DNA of 64,000 nucleotides, taken from positions 1,736,001 to 1,800,000 of the forward strand of contig NZ_CP068046.1 in the NCBI RefSeq assembly GCF_016698665.1, given 5' to 3'. Below, piece after piece: positions 25,125 through 36,261 of this stretch. Origin of the DNA: Devosia rhizoryzae (GTDB taxonomy: Bacteria; Pseudomonadota; Alphaproteobacteria; Rhizobiales; Devosiaceae). Position numbers and translations under genes: made by a program. The stretch's first letter is position 1, and each line of letters starts with the position of its first letter. The notes under the pieces were generated by a model. The model was not told the DNA's origin. It worked only from the letters and a program-made list of their open reading frames with translations, and made no database searches.

Positions 25125-26267
25125 GTGGCTTTTTCTTCGACCGGCCTGCGCGCTCTTGGCCTTCTCCTGTTGTCGCTGATCGTTTTGGCGCTCGACGTCG
25201 AAGCGGCGCATGCGCAAGCCGCGCAATGCGCGCAGTTGCAGGGCGCCTTGGCGCAGTTCGACCGCAATGGGGATTTTCGTCAGATCGACGGCAATACCAA
25301 TTCGGCGCGCCAGCTGCAGCGCGCGGTGCAGGATGCGGAAAGCCAGTATATTCGCCAAGGCTGCAACGACGATGCCAAGGCCGGACGGGTGCTGACGCAG
25401 CAATGCCAGCTCATTGCTCGCGACGTGCTCGACCTGCGCCGCCAATATGCCGAGGTCAGTCAGTCGGTCGAGACTGCCAATGCCGTGGCCGGGCAGCGCG
25501 AGGCGATCCTTCAGGAAATGGCGCGCTTTGGTTGCAATGCCGGTTCCAGCGCGACCTTCAGCAGCGAGCGACAGTCGATCTTCGACCGCATTTTCGGCAC
25601 CACGTCGGAAGGCGATTTCACCGATGGCGATTTCGTCGATGGCGGCGACTATTGGCAGTATCAGGGCTATTCGACCGTGCGCACGGTGTGCGTGCGGCTC
25701 AGCGATGGCTACTTCTGGCCGATCAGCTATTCGACGCTGACCGACTATGTCGGCAACGATGCGCAGACCTGCCAGGCGTCATGTCCCAATACGCCCGTCG
25801 AGCTCTATTTCTACGACAATCCGGGCCAGGAGCCCGAGCAGATGCGCAACATGTCGGGGCAGATGTATACCTCGCTCCCCCAGGCCTTTGCCTATCGCAA
25901 CGACTTCGACGAAAGCGCCAGCTGCCGTGCCACGCCGACGTCAAACGGCGCCGTGACCATGGCCAGCACCGGCGATGGCAGTAGCCGGGCCATGCTCGAC
26001 ATCAATGGCCTGAGCTTTCCCATGCCCCTGCGCGATCCGCGCGGCGTGGTGCCGGTACAGGCGGCTGTGGCCGCCCAGCCGGTGACCGATCTCGCCATGG
26101 TCGACGTGCCCCTGCCCCGCCCCCGTCCTGCCGGCCCGGGCGAGCCGGCGCGTCCGGCCAATGTGGCACCGGCCGAGACGCTGCGCGTGGTTCAGTTCGG
26201 CGACAAGAAGGTCAGGGTAGTCGGTCCAGACACGCCTTACGCCCAAGCAGGACAAGCAGGCTCTTAA
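25125..26267 (+). CDS. DUF2865 secreted or periplasmic protein
   Basis: 380 residues with a signal peptide (LGLLLLSLIVLALDVEAAHAQA). The mature part has many cysteines, a coiled segment (about 40-125), then the DUF2865 core VRTVCVRLSDGYFWPISYST with CQASCPNTPVELYFYDNPGQEPEQM. The C-terminus is proline-rich and ends KVRVVGPDTPY. DUF2865 is confined to Hyphomicrobiales and relatives and has no known function. A GTG start at 25125 gives the intact signal. Its last 56 bases overlap the convergent gltX gene. Confidence 0.8.
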   Translation: MAFSSTGLRALGLLLLSLIVLALDVEAAHAQAAQCAQLQGALAQFDRNGDFRQIDGNTNSARQLQRAVQDAESQYIRQGCNDDAKAGRVLTQQCQLIARDVLDLRRQYAEVSQSVETANAVAGQREAILQEMARFGCNAGSSATFSSERQSIFDRIFGTTSEGDFTDGDFVDGGDYWQYQGYSTVRTVCVRLSDGYFWPISYSTLTDYVGNDAQTCQASCPNTPVELYFYDNPGQEPEQMRNMSGQMYTSLPQAFAYRNDFDESASCRATPTSNGAVTMASTGDGSSRAMLDINGLSFPMPLRDPRGVVPVQAAVAAQPVTDLAMVDVPLPRPRPAGPGEPARPANVAPAETLRVVQFGDKKVRVVGPDTPYAQAGQAGS

Positions 26268-27540
26268 GCTCTGGGCCATCGTGGCGGCCGGTCAGCGCCA
26301 TGCGCAGCGGCAGGAACAGGGCCTTGCCTTTGCGACCGGTCGTGGTCTTGAGCGTTTCGGTCCAATGCCCCCAGGTCGTTTCGTCCCAGGGCTCGGGCGG
26401 CAGCAGCGCCTTGGCGAGCGCCAGGAAATCCTGATCCTCGGGCGCGATCACCGGCTCCATCGGACCGAGGAGAATCTTCGACCATTCCGCGATGTCGGGG
26501 AATTTGACCAGGTTCTCGCGCAGCAGCAGCCAGATGGCTTCGCCTTCGAGCCCCATGGAAGACAAGCGCGGAGCCGCTTCGTCGTAGGGCATGGCGTGGA
26601 GAAGCTTGGCATTGAGGCCATCGAGTTCGGCGGGGTCGAAGCGGGCCGAGCCATGCGAAACCATGGAAAAGTCGAGCCGCTCGGCAATCGCATCGAGACT
26701 GGCATAGGGCTCGACCGGAAGGCTGGTGCCGGTGAGCGTCGCGACGGTGGCAATGGCCAGCGGCTCGTAGCCTTCCTCACGAAAGTCGCGGACAGACTGC
26801 GAGCCGAGGCGCTTGGAAAAGCCCTGCCCCTGAGCGTCGGTCAGAAGATTGTGGTGGCCGAAGGTCGGGACCGGGCCGCACAGGGCTTCGAAGATTTCGA
26901 TCTGCGTGCCGGTATTGGAGACGTGGTCCTCGCCGCGGATCACATGGGTGATGCCAAGGTCGATGTCGTCTACCACCGAGGGAAGCGTATATAGGTAGGA
27001 GCCGTCGGCGCGAATAAGCACTGGGTCGGACATCGAGGCGGTGTTGACCGTCTGCGGGCCCTTGATCAGGTCGTCGAACTGCACGGGGCGACCGTCGAGC
27101 TTGAACCGCCAATGCGGCTTGCGGCCCTCGGCTTCGAGGCGGGCGCGGTCCTCGGCGGAAAGCTCAAGCGCTGCGCGATCGTAGATTGGTGGCTTGCCGA
27201 GGAGGCGGGCGCGGGACCGCTTGCGGTCGAGCTCGTCCTCGGTTTCGTAGCAGGGATAGAGCCGGCCGGCGGCGATCAGCCTGTCACGGGCGGTGTCGTA
27301 GAGATCGGTCCGCTCGGACTGACGGACCAGCAGGTCCGGCGTGACGCCAAGCCAGGCGAGATCTTCTTCGATGCCGTCGGCAAATTCGCGGGTCGAACGC
27401 GCCAGATCGGTGTCGTCCATGCGCAGCACGTAGCGGCCGCCATGGCGACGGGCGAAAAACCAGTTCAGCAAAGCCGGGCGGGCATTGCCCAGGTGAATGC
27501 GGCCGGTTGGCGACGGGGCCCAGCGAACGGTGACGCTCAT
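26212..27540 (-). CDS. gltX: Glutamate-tRNA ligase (second, GltX2-type)
   Basis: 442 residues, shorter than the principal GltX. The class I motifs are HLGN at 16-19 (SPTGRIHLGNAR) and KRLGS near 240 (QGFSKRLGSQS). LRMDDTDLARS and IRGEDHVSNT are the expected active-site segments. Many Hyphomicrobiales carry two GltX proteins, one charging mainly tRNA-Gln for the transamidation route; which role this copy plays is unknown. The upstream nadE stop overlaps its ATG (ATGA). Its 3' end overlaps the DUF2865 gene. Confidence 0.93.
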   Translation of the reverse strand: MSVTVRWAPSPTGRIHLGNARPALLNWFFARRHGGRYVLRMDDTDLARSTREFADGIEEDLAWLGVTPDLLVRQSERTDLYDTARDRLIAAGRLYPCYETEDELDRKRSRARLLGKPPIYDRAALELSAEDRARLEAEGRKPHWRFKLDGRPVQFDDLIKGPQTVNTASMSDPVLIRADGSYLYTLPSVVDDIDLGITHVIRGEDHVSNTGTQIEIFEALCGPVPTFGHHNLLTDAQGQGFSKRLGSQSVRDFREEGYEPLAIATVATLTGTSLPVEPYASLDAIAERLDFSMVSHGSARFDPAELDGLNAKLLHAMPYDEAAPRLSSMGLEGEAIWLLLRENLVKFPDIAEWSKILLGPMEPVIAPEDQDFLALAKALLPPEPWDETTWGHWTETLKTTTGRKGKALFLPLRMALTGRHDGPELKSLLVLLGRKACLDRLP

Positions 27541-29204
27541 CCGACAACGGTATCCTTGAAGCCATTGGTGATGGGGTAGCGGCGGCCCTGGCCGAACGCC
27601 TTGGGTGTGAGCTTGGGTCCGGGAGGCGCCTGGCGGCGCTTGTATTCGGCGATGTTGACCAGCCGCTGGATGCGCAGCACGAGGTCGCTCTCGAAACCAT
27701 CGGCCACCATGTCCGCAACCGATTGCTCTTCCTCGATCATGGCGGTGAGCAATGCATCGAGCACCGGGTAAGGCGGCAGGCTATCTTGGTCCTTCTGGTC
27801 CGGCCGCAATTCGGCGCTGGGTGCCTTGTCGATGATGTTTTGCGGGATGACCATGCCGGACGGGCCAAGACTGTCGCCGGGGAGATGGACATTGCGCCAG
27901 GCGGCAAGGCGATAGACGTCCATCTTTAGCATGTCCTTGAGCGGATTATAGCCCCCGTTCATGTCGCCATAGATGGTCGCGTAACCGACCGCCATTTCGC
28001 TCTTGTTGCCGGTGGTCAGCAGCATGGAGCCGAGCTTGTTGCTCACCCCCATCAACACCACTCCGCGCATGCGGCTCTGGATGTTTTCCTCGGCAAGGTC
28101 AGATGGCCGATCCGCGAAGATCGGCGCCAGCTGTTCGAGTGCATGGTCGACCGGATCGCCGATCGACACCACATCGTAGCGCACGCCGAGCAATTCAGCG
28201 CATTCCTTGGCATCCTTGATGCTGGCCTCGGACGTGTAGCGGTAGGGCAGCATGATGCAGTGCACCTTGTCCGGCCCGAAGGCGTCGACGGCCATGGCGG
28301 CGACCACCGCGCTGTCGATGCCGCCGGAAAGGCCGAGCACGACATGGTTGAAGCCATTCTTGTGCACATAGTCGCGCAGTCCCAGCACACAGGCGCGCCA
28401 TGGCGCTTCGTCCACCGAGGTGAGCTCGGTCACCGTGCCTTGCGCGCAGGTCCAGCCGTCCTCGCCGCGCTGCCAATCGCTGACGATGAAATCGGTTTCG
28501 AAGGACTTGCCTTGGAAGACCAGCTTGTCGCCCGGCTCCATGCCGAAAGAGGCGCCGTCATAGACGAGCTCGTCCTGGCCACCGACCTGGTTGAGATAAA
28601 GCAGCGGGATTTGGTCTTCGCCGGTGCGGGCGCGGACGAGATTTTTGCGCACATGCTGCTTGTTGCGCCAATAGGGCGAGCCATTGGGGCAGAGGAGGAT
28701 TTCGGCACCGCGCATGGCGAGGTGTTCGCAAACCGACTGGTGCCAAATGTCCTCGCAGATCGGAATGCCAATCGAGACGCCCTTGATGGTCACTGGCTCG
28801 GCAAGGGGGCCGGCGGTGAAATAGCGCTTTTCGTAGAAGACATCAGTGTTCGGCAGTTCGCGCTTGAGGCGGACGGCGACGATCTCGCCGTTTTCGGCAA
28901 CGATCACCGCGTTGTGGAGCCCATTGCTGTCCTGCCAGATGGTTGGAAGGATCAGCGTCACGTCGCTCCGATCGGTGTCCCGCGCAAGCTCCTGGGCCGC
29001 CTCGACGGCATCGCTGATAAACTTCGGCTTGAACAGCAGATCGTCCGGGAAATAGCCGGTCAGAAACAGCTCGGAGAACATTAGGATGTCCGCCTTGGCG
29101 GCCTTCGCGTCGGCAAGCGCTTTGCGGGCAAGCGCCAGATTGCCTTGGAGATCGCCCACCTTGGGATTGAGCTGGGCGAGGGCAATGCGGAGCTGATCGG
29201 TCAC
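27537..29204 (-). CDS. nadE: Glutamine-dependent NAD+ synthetase
   Basis: 555 residues with two domains. The N-terminal nitrilase-like glutaminase has Glu in FSELFLTGYFPDD, Lys in LKRELPNTDVFYEKRY and Cys in IPICEDIW. The C-terminal ATP-pyrophosphatase begins near 290 with LGLSGGIDSAVVAAMAV, followed by MLPYRYTSEAS and a GNKSEMAVGY segment. It makes NAD+ from nicotinate adenine dinucleotide with glutamine as amide donor. It is co-transcribed with gltX through a 4-base overlap. Confidence 0.96.
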   Translation of the reverse strand: MTDQLRIALAQLNPKVGDLQGNLALARKALADAKAAKADILMFSELFLTGYFPDDLLFKPKFISDAVEAAQELARDTDRSDVTLILPTIWQDSNGLHNAVIVAENGEIVAVRLKRELPNTDVFYEKRYFTAGPLAEPVTIKGVSIGIPICEDIWHQSVCEHLAMRGAEILLCPNGSPYWRNKQHVRKNLVRARTGEDQIPLLYLNQVGGQDELVYDGASFGMEPGDKLVFQGKSFETDFIVSDWQRGEDGWTCAQGTVTELTSVDEAPWRACVLGLRDYVHKNGFNHVVLGLSGGIDSAVVAAMAVDAFGPDKVHCIMLPYRYTSEASIKDAKECAELLGVRYDVVSIGDPVDHALEQLAPIFADRPSDLAEENIQSRMRGVVLMGVSNKLGSMLLTTGNKSEMAVGYATIYGDMNGGYNPLKDMLKMDVYRLAAWRNVHLPGDSLGPSGMVIPQNIIDKAPSAELRPDQKDQDSLPPYPVLDALLTAMIEEEQSVADMVADGFESDLVLRIQRLVNIAEYKRRQAPPGPKLTPKAFGQGRRYPITNGFKDTVVG

Positions 29205-29419
29205 GGTGGAGCGGGCCTGATAATCGGAAGATGCTCGGCAGACTTAGCTTCTCGCCCGGGTGAGAGCAAGCCAAGCCAATTGCCCTGGGCTTGCAGCTTT
29301 GGTAACCGTTCCCGTCATAAACTGTTCACAAGCGTGCTAGCGCGAGAATTTTCTGCAACCAACGTCGGCAGGTTGAGTTCCGCGTACTCTGTTATTGTTT
29401 CCGAAGTTATGCCCTCCTC

Positions 29420-29842
29420 ATGTACCGAATTCTGATCGTCGAAGACGAGATAATCGTCGCAACCGAAATCGAGTATGTCGTGACCGACATGGGCCATGAC
29501 CCTGTTGGCATAGCGGCGGATCAGAAGTCGGCATTGGCGAAGGCGCAGAATACCGATATCGCACTGGTGGATCTCAACCTGCGCGACGGCCCAACCGGGG
29601 CAACCATCGGCAAGATCCTGGCGCAGACGCATGGCGTGACGGTTGTGTTCATGACCGCCAACCCGACCCAACTTGGCGATGGCGTGCCGGGCACGGTCGG
29701 GGTCCTGCCCAAGCCGGCAACCGAACGCGACCTGCGCGATGTGCTGAATTTTGCCGTCGCCCGTCACGTGGCGGAAGAAGCCAAGCCTCCCAAGAAGCTC
29801 AAGCTTTTCACTTTCTCCGGCAATGCCGGCCTTGCCAGCTAG
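29420..29842 (+). CDS. Single-domain response regulator
   Basis: 140 residues; a receiver domain with no output domain. The acidic pocket is E8/D9, the phosphoacceptor is D51 (IALVDLNLRDG), Thr79 is in VVFMTAN and Lys98 in VLPKPA. It overlaps the HWE kinase gene tail to tail by 4 bases, so the two are probably partners. Single receivers paired with HWE kinases often act as phosphate sinks or in branched stress pathways. The 215 bp upstream, back to nadE, should contain its promoter; I see no convincing EcfG-type element. Confidence 0.88.
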   Translation: MYRILIVEDEIIVATEIEYVVTDMGHDPVGIAADQKSALAKAQNTDIALVDLNLRDGPTGATIGKILAQTHGVTVVFMTANPTQLGDGVPGTVGVLPKPATERDLRDVLNFAVARHVAEEAKPPKKLKLFTFSGNAGLAS

Positions 29843-31749
29843 ACTTCCGGCAGCGATCGTAGCCGCGAAGAGCGGCTGAGTGCATCTTTTGGCATGGTCA
29901 CCTCGACCACCAATCCCTCGGGCAGCCAGTGTCGTTCGACCTTGCCCCGCATCTGACCCTCAACCGACATCTGCACCAAGCGTGTGCCAAAGCCTGAGAG
30001 CTTGGCCGGCTGCGTGACAGACGGGCCGCCCCTCTCACGCCATGTCAATCGGTAGTCGTCGTCGCCCTCGGCGCCGGTGATCACAACCATGCCGTCGTCG
30101 CTCGACAGCGCGCCATACTTTGCGGCATTGGTCGCCAGTTCATGAAACAAGAGCGCCAGCGGCGTTGCCGTCGCATCGTCGATGGCAATGTCGTCGCCGG
30201 CAAAGACCACACGCTGCTCATCTTCCTGACCATACGCCCGCATCAGGCGATCGACCAGCGCCGACAACATCCCCTGCCCGTCCCGCGACCCGGACAAATG
30301 GCTGTGCGGCCGCACGAAATCATGCGCTTCGCCCAGTGCGAACACCCGCTGCCGCAGCTGATCGGCAAAAGACCTGGCCTCGGGATGATTGCGCGCCGAC
30401 AGGCTGATGATGCCGGTCAGAACCGCAAAGATGTTCTTGATGCGATGGCTCAGCTCCTGGGCCACAAGCTCGCGTTCGTTGGCGGCTTGCCGTGACTCAT
30501 GAATGTCGGTGCAGGTGCCGATCCAGCGCAAAATGCGGCCCTGCGCATCCCGGATCGGCAGGGCTCGTCCGAGCGTCCAGCGATATTGGCCGCTATGGTG
30601 CCGCAGCCGGTATTCGATCTGGTAGGGTTTGCCGGTTTCCAGCGACTCGCGCCACACGGACCATGCCCGCTCCTGGTCATCAGGATGGAACACGTTGTTC
30701 CAGCCCTTGCCGTCGGTCGTGCCTTCCGGCACGCCGGTGAACTCGTACCAGCGCGCGTTGTAGTAGTCGTGATAGCCGTCCGGGAGTGTCGACCACACCA
30801 TCTGCGGCATGGTGTCGGCCAGCGTTCGGAACCGCAACTCGCTGGCGGATAGCGCCTCCGAGACCTGCTTCTGCTCGGTGATGTTGACCGAAACGCCGGG
30901 AAAGCGAACCGCCTTGCTCTGGGCGTTCAGCCGCGGGCGGCCGGAAGCCAGCACCCAGACCACCCCAGCCTCGGTGACAATCCGATATTCTGAATGGAAG
31001 GGCGATCCGTCCGCAAGAACTGTCTGGATCTCACGATTGACACGCTCGACATCGTCGGGGTGGATACCTTTGAAGAATTCTTCGATCGGCAGTCCGCGGA
31101 CAGCCTGATCCGGATCGATGCCGTAGAGTTCGGCGAAGCTGGCATCGCTGGTGACGCGATTGTTGAGCACGTCCCAGTCCCAGGTGCCCACCAGATTGGT
31201 GCCCGACACCGCCATCGAAAGGCGCTCTTCGCTGCGGGCGAGAGCCTGCTCCGCCATGACACGCACCGTCACGTCGATAACAACGCAGATCGTGCCCACC
31301 GGGCTGCCGGCCTCATCGAGCACCGGGCTATAGTGAAGATCGAGCCAGACCGTTTCGAGGCTGCCATGGCGATTGAGCCTGAGCTCCTGGCCCAGCATGC
31401 TCTTGCCTTCGCCCCTCAACCCGCGCTCGATATTTTCGCGATTAAAATCGGCGACTTCCGGCCAGGCCTCGACGGCGGGTTGGCCGAAGATCTGCGGGTG
31501 CTTGGGTCCGGCAAATACCGCGTAGCCGGTATTGTAGAGAAGGATGCCATGCGGTCCGATCAGCATCACCGTGGGCGTTGTCGCCACCATCATATTGCGG
31601 ACGGCACTGATGACGCTGCTGGACCAACCGGAGAGTGGGCCGAGCTCGGTCTTGGACCAATCAAATTCATTGAAAAGCTTGATCGTGGGATCAAGTTCGA
31701 AACGTGCGCCCTCTTCGGCAGTGGCTTGGGGAAAAAGGGTTTTCGGCAT
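29839..31749 (-). CDS. PAS-containing HWE/HisKA_2 sensor histidine kinase
   Basis: 636 residues with no obvious membrane segment. Three PAS regions lie at about 30-165, 170-295 and 300-425 (SLETVWLDLHYSPVLDEAG; GIHPDDVERVNREIQ; FHPDDQERAWSVWRES). The kinase core carries QELSHRIKNIFAVLTGII with the phosphorylated His near 439. The ATPase part has ELATNAAKYGALS and GFGTRLVQM. HWE kinases are typical of rhizobia-like bacteria and may sense light or redox through PAS. The convergent receiver gene is its likely partner. Confidence 0.9.
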   Translation of the reverse strand: MPKTLFPQATAEEGARFELDPTIKLFNEFDWSKTELGPLSGWSSSVISAVRNMMVATTPTVMLIGPHGILLYNTGYAVFAGPKHPQIFGQPAVEAWPEVADFNRENIERGLRGEGKSMLGQELRLNRHGSLETVWLDLHYSPVLDEAGSPVGTICVVIDVTVRVMAEQALARSEERLSMAVSGTNLVGTWDWDVLNNRVTSDASFAELYGIDPDQAVRGLPIEEFFKGIHPDDVERVNREIQTVLADGSPFHSEYRIVTEAGVVWVLASGRPRLNAQSKAVRFPGVSVNITEQKQVSEALSASELRFRTLADTMPQMVWSTLPDGYHDYYNARWYEFTGVPEGTTDGKGWNNVFHPDDQERAWSVWRESLETGKPYQIEYRLRHHSGQYRWTLGRALPIRDAQGRILRWIGTCTDIHESRQAANERELVAQELSHRIKNIFAVLTGIISLSARNHPEARSFADQLRQRVFALGEAHDFVRPHSHLSGSRDGQGMLSALVDRLMRAYGQEDEQRVVFAGDDIAIDDATATPLALLFHELATNAAKYGALSSDDGMVVITGAEGDDDYRLTWRERGGPSVTQPAKLSGFGTRLVQMSVEGQMRGKVERHWLPEGLVVEVTMPKDALSRSSRLRSLPEV

Positions 31750-31848
31750 TATCTAGTCGGGTACCGCCTCCAAAACCCTACTCTGAACGGCTCTTAGACC
31801 GCAGTGGCACTGTCGGGCCGAGCCCTAGAATGCCTCAAGTCGCGCGCA

Positions 31849-33225
31849 TTATTCACCCGCCATCCGGTGTTCGCGCACAGGCTTTTGCGCGTGCACTTCC
31901 TCGGCGACGAGGAAGGCCAGTTCCAGCGCCTGGCTGGCATTTAGGCGCGGATCGCAATAAGTGTTGTAGCGGTCTGAAAGCGTCGTTTCGGTGACAGCCG
32001 ACACGCCACCGACGCATTCGGTGACATCGTCGCCGGTCATTTCGATATGAACGCCACCGGCATAGGTGCCCATGTCGCGGTGGACGTCAAAGAAGTTCTT
32101 GACCTCCGACAGCACCCTGTCGAACGGCCGCGTCTTGTAGCCCGTCGAGGCCTTGATGGTGTTGCCATGCATCGGGTCGCAGCACCAGACGACGGTTCGA
32201 CCGGCCTTCTGCACGGTCTCGATCAGGCGCGGCAGGTGCTCGTGCACCTTGTCGGCGCCGAAGCGGGAAATCAGCGTGATGCGGCCGGCCTCATCGGTCG
32301 GGTTCAGCCGGTCCAGCAGGCGCAACAGGTCGTCACTGGCAAGGCTCGGGCCGCACTTGATGCCGATCGGGTTGTGGATGCCGGCAAAGTACTCGACATG
32401 CGCCTCGTCCGGGTTGCGCGTGCGATCGCCGATCCAGAGCATGTGCCCGGAGGTCGCGTACCAGTTGTTGGTGATCGAGTCGCGGCGGGTCAGCGCTTCT
32501 TCATAACCGAGCAGCAGCGCTTCGTGGCTGGTGTAGAAGCTCGTCTGGCGCAGGGCCGAGGTGTTGTCCGGATTGATGCCGAGGGCCGACATGAAGGTGA
32601 TGGCGTCGTCGATCTTGCGCGCCACTTCCTCGAACCGGGTCTCCCAATTGGACCCCTTCATAAAGCCCATGGTCCATTCGTGGATGCGGGTCAGCTCGGC
32701 ATAGCCGCCGGTCGAAAATGCGCGCAGGAGGTTGAGCGTCGCTGCCGACTGGCGATAGGCCTGCAGCATGCGATCGGGATCGGGGACACGGGCGCCTTCG
32801 GTGAACTCGATGGCATTGATGATGTCGCCGCGATAGCTGGGCAGCTCGACGCCGTCGATCACCTCGGTATCGGCCGAGCGCGGCTTGGCGAACTGGCCGG
32901 CAACGCGCCCAACCTTGACCACGGGCTTGGACGCCCCATGGGTCAAGACCACCGCCATCTGCAAAAAGACGCGGAAGAAATCGCGGATATGGTCGGCGCC
33001 ATGCTCGGCAAAGCTTTCAGCGCAGTCGCCGCCCTGCAAGAGGAATGCCTCACCGCGTGAGACGGCGGCCAGGCGCGACTTGAGATCACGGGCTTCGCCG
33101 GCAAAGACCAGCGGCGGGAAGGTCGCCAACTGCCGCTCGGCGCTCTCAAGAGCCGCCGTGTCGGGATAGGCAGGAACCTGCTTGATCGGCTTGTTGCGCC
33201 AGGAGCTCGGGGTCCAGGTGGTCAT
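31849..33225 (-). CDS. Class II 3-deoxy-7-phosphoheptulonate (DAHP) synthase
   Basis: 458 residues. It joins phosphoenolpyruvate and erythrose 4-phosphate as the first step of the shikimate pathway. The plant-like type II pattern is clear: [33 protein letters not shown]-like [34 protein letters not shown] and [10 protein letters not shown]; the metal ligands are expected in Cys of GGDC, His of DPMHGN and the C-terminal Asp. Type II enzymes are the usual DAHP synthases of Hyphomicrobiales. It appears monocistronic. Confidence 0.95.
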   Translation of the reverse strand: MTTWTPSSWRNKPIKQVPAYPDTAALESAERQLATFPPLVFAGEARDLKSRLAAVSRGEAFLLQGGDCAESFAEHGADHIRDFFRVFLQMAVVLTHGASKPVVKVGRVAGQFAKPRSADTEVIDGVELPSYRGDIINAIEFTEGARVPDPDRMLQAYRQSAATLNLLRAFSTGGYAELTRIHEWTMGFMKGSNWETRFEEVARKIDDAITFMSALGINPDNTSALRQTSFYTSHEALLLGYEEALTRRDSITNNWYATSGHMLWIGDRTRNPDEAHVEYFAGIHNPIGIKCGPSLASDDLLRLLDRLNPTDEAGRITLISRFGADKVHEHLPRLIETVQKAGRTVVWCCDPMHGNTIKASTGYKTRPFDRVLSEVKNFFDVHRDMGTYAGGVHIEMTGDDVTECVGGVSAVTETTLSDRYNTYCDPRLNASQALELAFLVAEEVHAQKPVREHRMAGE

Positions 33226-33304
33226 CTTTGATCTCGCTTGTGCCGGTTCACTCGGCTGCCGGGCGATCTAGCAAGCCGCCGCCCCCCTGCCAAGGGACAA
33301 AGGG

Positions 33305-34678
<1,374 letters not shown>

Positions 34679-34736
34679 CTGTGTCGCCCCCGTTTCATCG
34701 TCAAGTACCGATGAATGTAGTGTCACTGCCCGCATA

Positions 34737-34763
34737 AAAAAAGACCCCGCACCGGGCGGGGTC
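34737..34763 (-). terminator. Terminator of the DUF2059 gene
   Basis: On the minus strand an 8-bp stem, GACCCCGC / GCGGGGTC, with a 5-base loop is followed by six T residues. It lies 20 bp after the DUF2059 stop and before the gor start. Confidence 0.88.
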
Positions 34764-34783
34764 ATGTCTCGACTGGCTGTCGC

Positions 34784-35305
34784 TTAGAGTTCGACGCCCT
34801 GGGCTCGCAGACCGGCGCGAACCTTTGCAAAAAATTCGGAGCGCAGATTGTTAGTATAGACCTGCAATACGCGGCTCAGATCCTGGTTGAGTTCGTTGTT
34901 GGCATTGGCAAGCTTCTGACCCGTGGGGGATTCATAGAAGGCCACGATCTGGTTGAGCTCTTCCATGTTGAAGCGCATGGCATAAAGGCGCGCGAACTGG
35001 TCAAGCAACTCGCCCTTGCGCCCGCTATATTCCTTGATGACCTCGTCGATCACTGCAGTCGTCTGTTCGCCCAGTTCAGGGTTGAGCGAGGTGATCTGCT
35101 GCAAGGTGGCAACGCCGGTCTCGACGACAGTGGTTTCGAAGATGGCGCCGTTGTCGGTCAGGTCCACATATTTGCGGGCGAGCGCCAGCTGCTCGGGCGC
35201 CACTTCCTGCGCATAAGCGGGAGCAGCAAAGGTGAATACACCAGCAGCCATCACCGCGCAGAGCAGCGCCTTGGCACCGCGCATTACCGTCCCGTTCAAT
35301 GCCAT
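34784..35305 (-). CDS. DUF2059 periplasmic protein
   Basis: 173 residues with a signal peptide (ALLCAVMAAGVFTFAAPAYA, cut before QEVAP). The mature protein is helical and matches DUF2059: LARKYVDLT near its start, then LYAMRFNMEELNQIVAFYESPTGQKL. The function is unknown; homologues are widespread periplasmic proteins in Proteobacteria. It follows rpiA with a 15-bp gap, so both are likely on one transcript that ends at the terminator downstream. Confidence 0.85.
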   Translation of the reverse strand: MALNGTVMRGAKALLCAVMAAGVFTFAAPAYAQEVAPEQLALARKYVDLTDNGAIFETTVVETGVATLQQITSLNPELGEQTTAVIDEVIKEYSGRKGELLDQFARLYAMRFNMEELNQIVAFYESPTGQKLANANNELNQDLSRVLQVYTNNLRSEFFAKVRAGLRAQGVEL

Positions 35306-35320
35306 CTTTTCCGTCCCAGA

Positions 35321-36019
35321 TCAGAAATTTCGTTGCAGTGTTTTCACGCCATCGGGCGTCGCCACAAAGGCCTTGCTGCACATATGCAGGAAGAGCCCGT
35401 GCTGGACAACTCCCGGAATGTTCAGAAGGTCAATGGAGAGCGCTTCTGGCGCTGAAATGCGGCCAAAAAATGCGTCAAGGATCAGGTGCCCGCCATCGGT
35501 CTGGTATGGCGCGCCGGCCGCTTCGCCCCGCAGCTTGATCCCGCCAGTGCCGCCATGGCGGCGCATGGTTTGCTCTACAAGGTGACGCGTGGCACCAAGG
35601 CCGAAGCGGTTCACCTCGATGGGCAGCGGGAACTGGCCCAGCGCTTCAACGAGTTTGGAGCCATCGGCAATGACGATCATGGCGTTTGAAGCCGCCGCCA
35701 CGATCTTTTCGCGCAGAAGCGCCCCGCCAGCGCCTTTGATAAGGTTCAATTCCGGGTCGATCTCGTCGGCTCCGTCAACCGTGAGGTCCAACCGATCCAG
35801 GGTTTCCAGATCCGACAAGGGAATATTGAGCTCCCGTGCCTGTTGGGCCGTGACTTCAGATGTGGGCACACAGATGACGTCGAGCCCGGCGGCAACCTTA
35901 TCGCTAAGAAGGTCGACGAAGTGGCGGGCAGTCGAGCCGGTGCCCAGTCCCAGGCGCATGCCGGACCGCACCTCGTTCAGCGCCATGGCTGCGGCTTGCC
36001 GTTTAAGTGCTTCGCTCAT
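35321..36019 (-). CDS. rpiA: Ribose-5-phosphate isomerase A
   Basis: 232 residues. It interconverts ribose 5-phosphate and ribulose 5-phosphate. Family motifs are [15 protein letters not shown] (about 24-38), [28 protein letters not shown] (about 80-107) with the catalytic Asp and Glu, and [20 protein letters not shown] directly precedes the ATG. The divergent L,D-transpeptidase gene lies 242 bp upstream; I see nothing specific in that gap beyond promoters. Confidence 0.95.
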   Translation of the reverse strand: MSEALKRQAAAMALNEVRSGMRLGLGTGSTARHFVDLLSDKVAAGLDVICVPTSEVTAQQARELNIPLSDLETLDRLDLTVDGADEIDPELNLIKGAGGALLREKIVAAASNAMIVIADGSKLVEALGQFPLPIEVNRFGLGATRHLVEQTMRRHGGTGGIKLRGEAAGAPYQTDGGHLILDAFFGRISAPEALSIDLLNIPGVVQHGLFLHMCSKAFVATPDGVKTLQRNF

Positions 36020-36261
36020 CTTCCCCTCCGAGAGACACCGCGCATGGCGGTAGCGCGATCATCCTGTCAAGCTCGAAGGAGTGCGCAGTCAGCATTTGGT
36101 AAACATCCACTGTAACCGCGCAGCAACACAATAAGGCGATGATGGGGCAGTCATGGCGGAAACGTGGCGTCTGATCTTCCGTGTTTTCACCAGTCGAAGT
36201 AAGTAGCGTTAATTGTCGCGGCATCGAATCGAGCCAGCGCGTTTCCCTGAGGCCAAGTGGA

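Noticed and set aside
29205..29419. An EcfG-type stress promoter before the response regulator
   Set aside because: GGAAC-like bases occur on the minus strand, but no -10 element follows at the proper distance.
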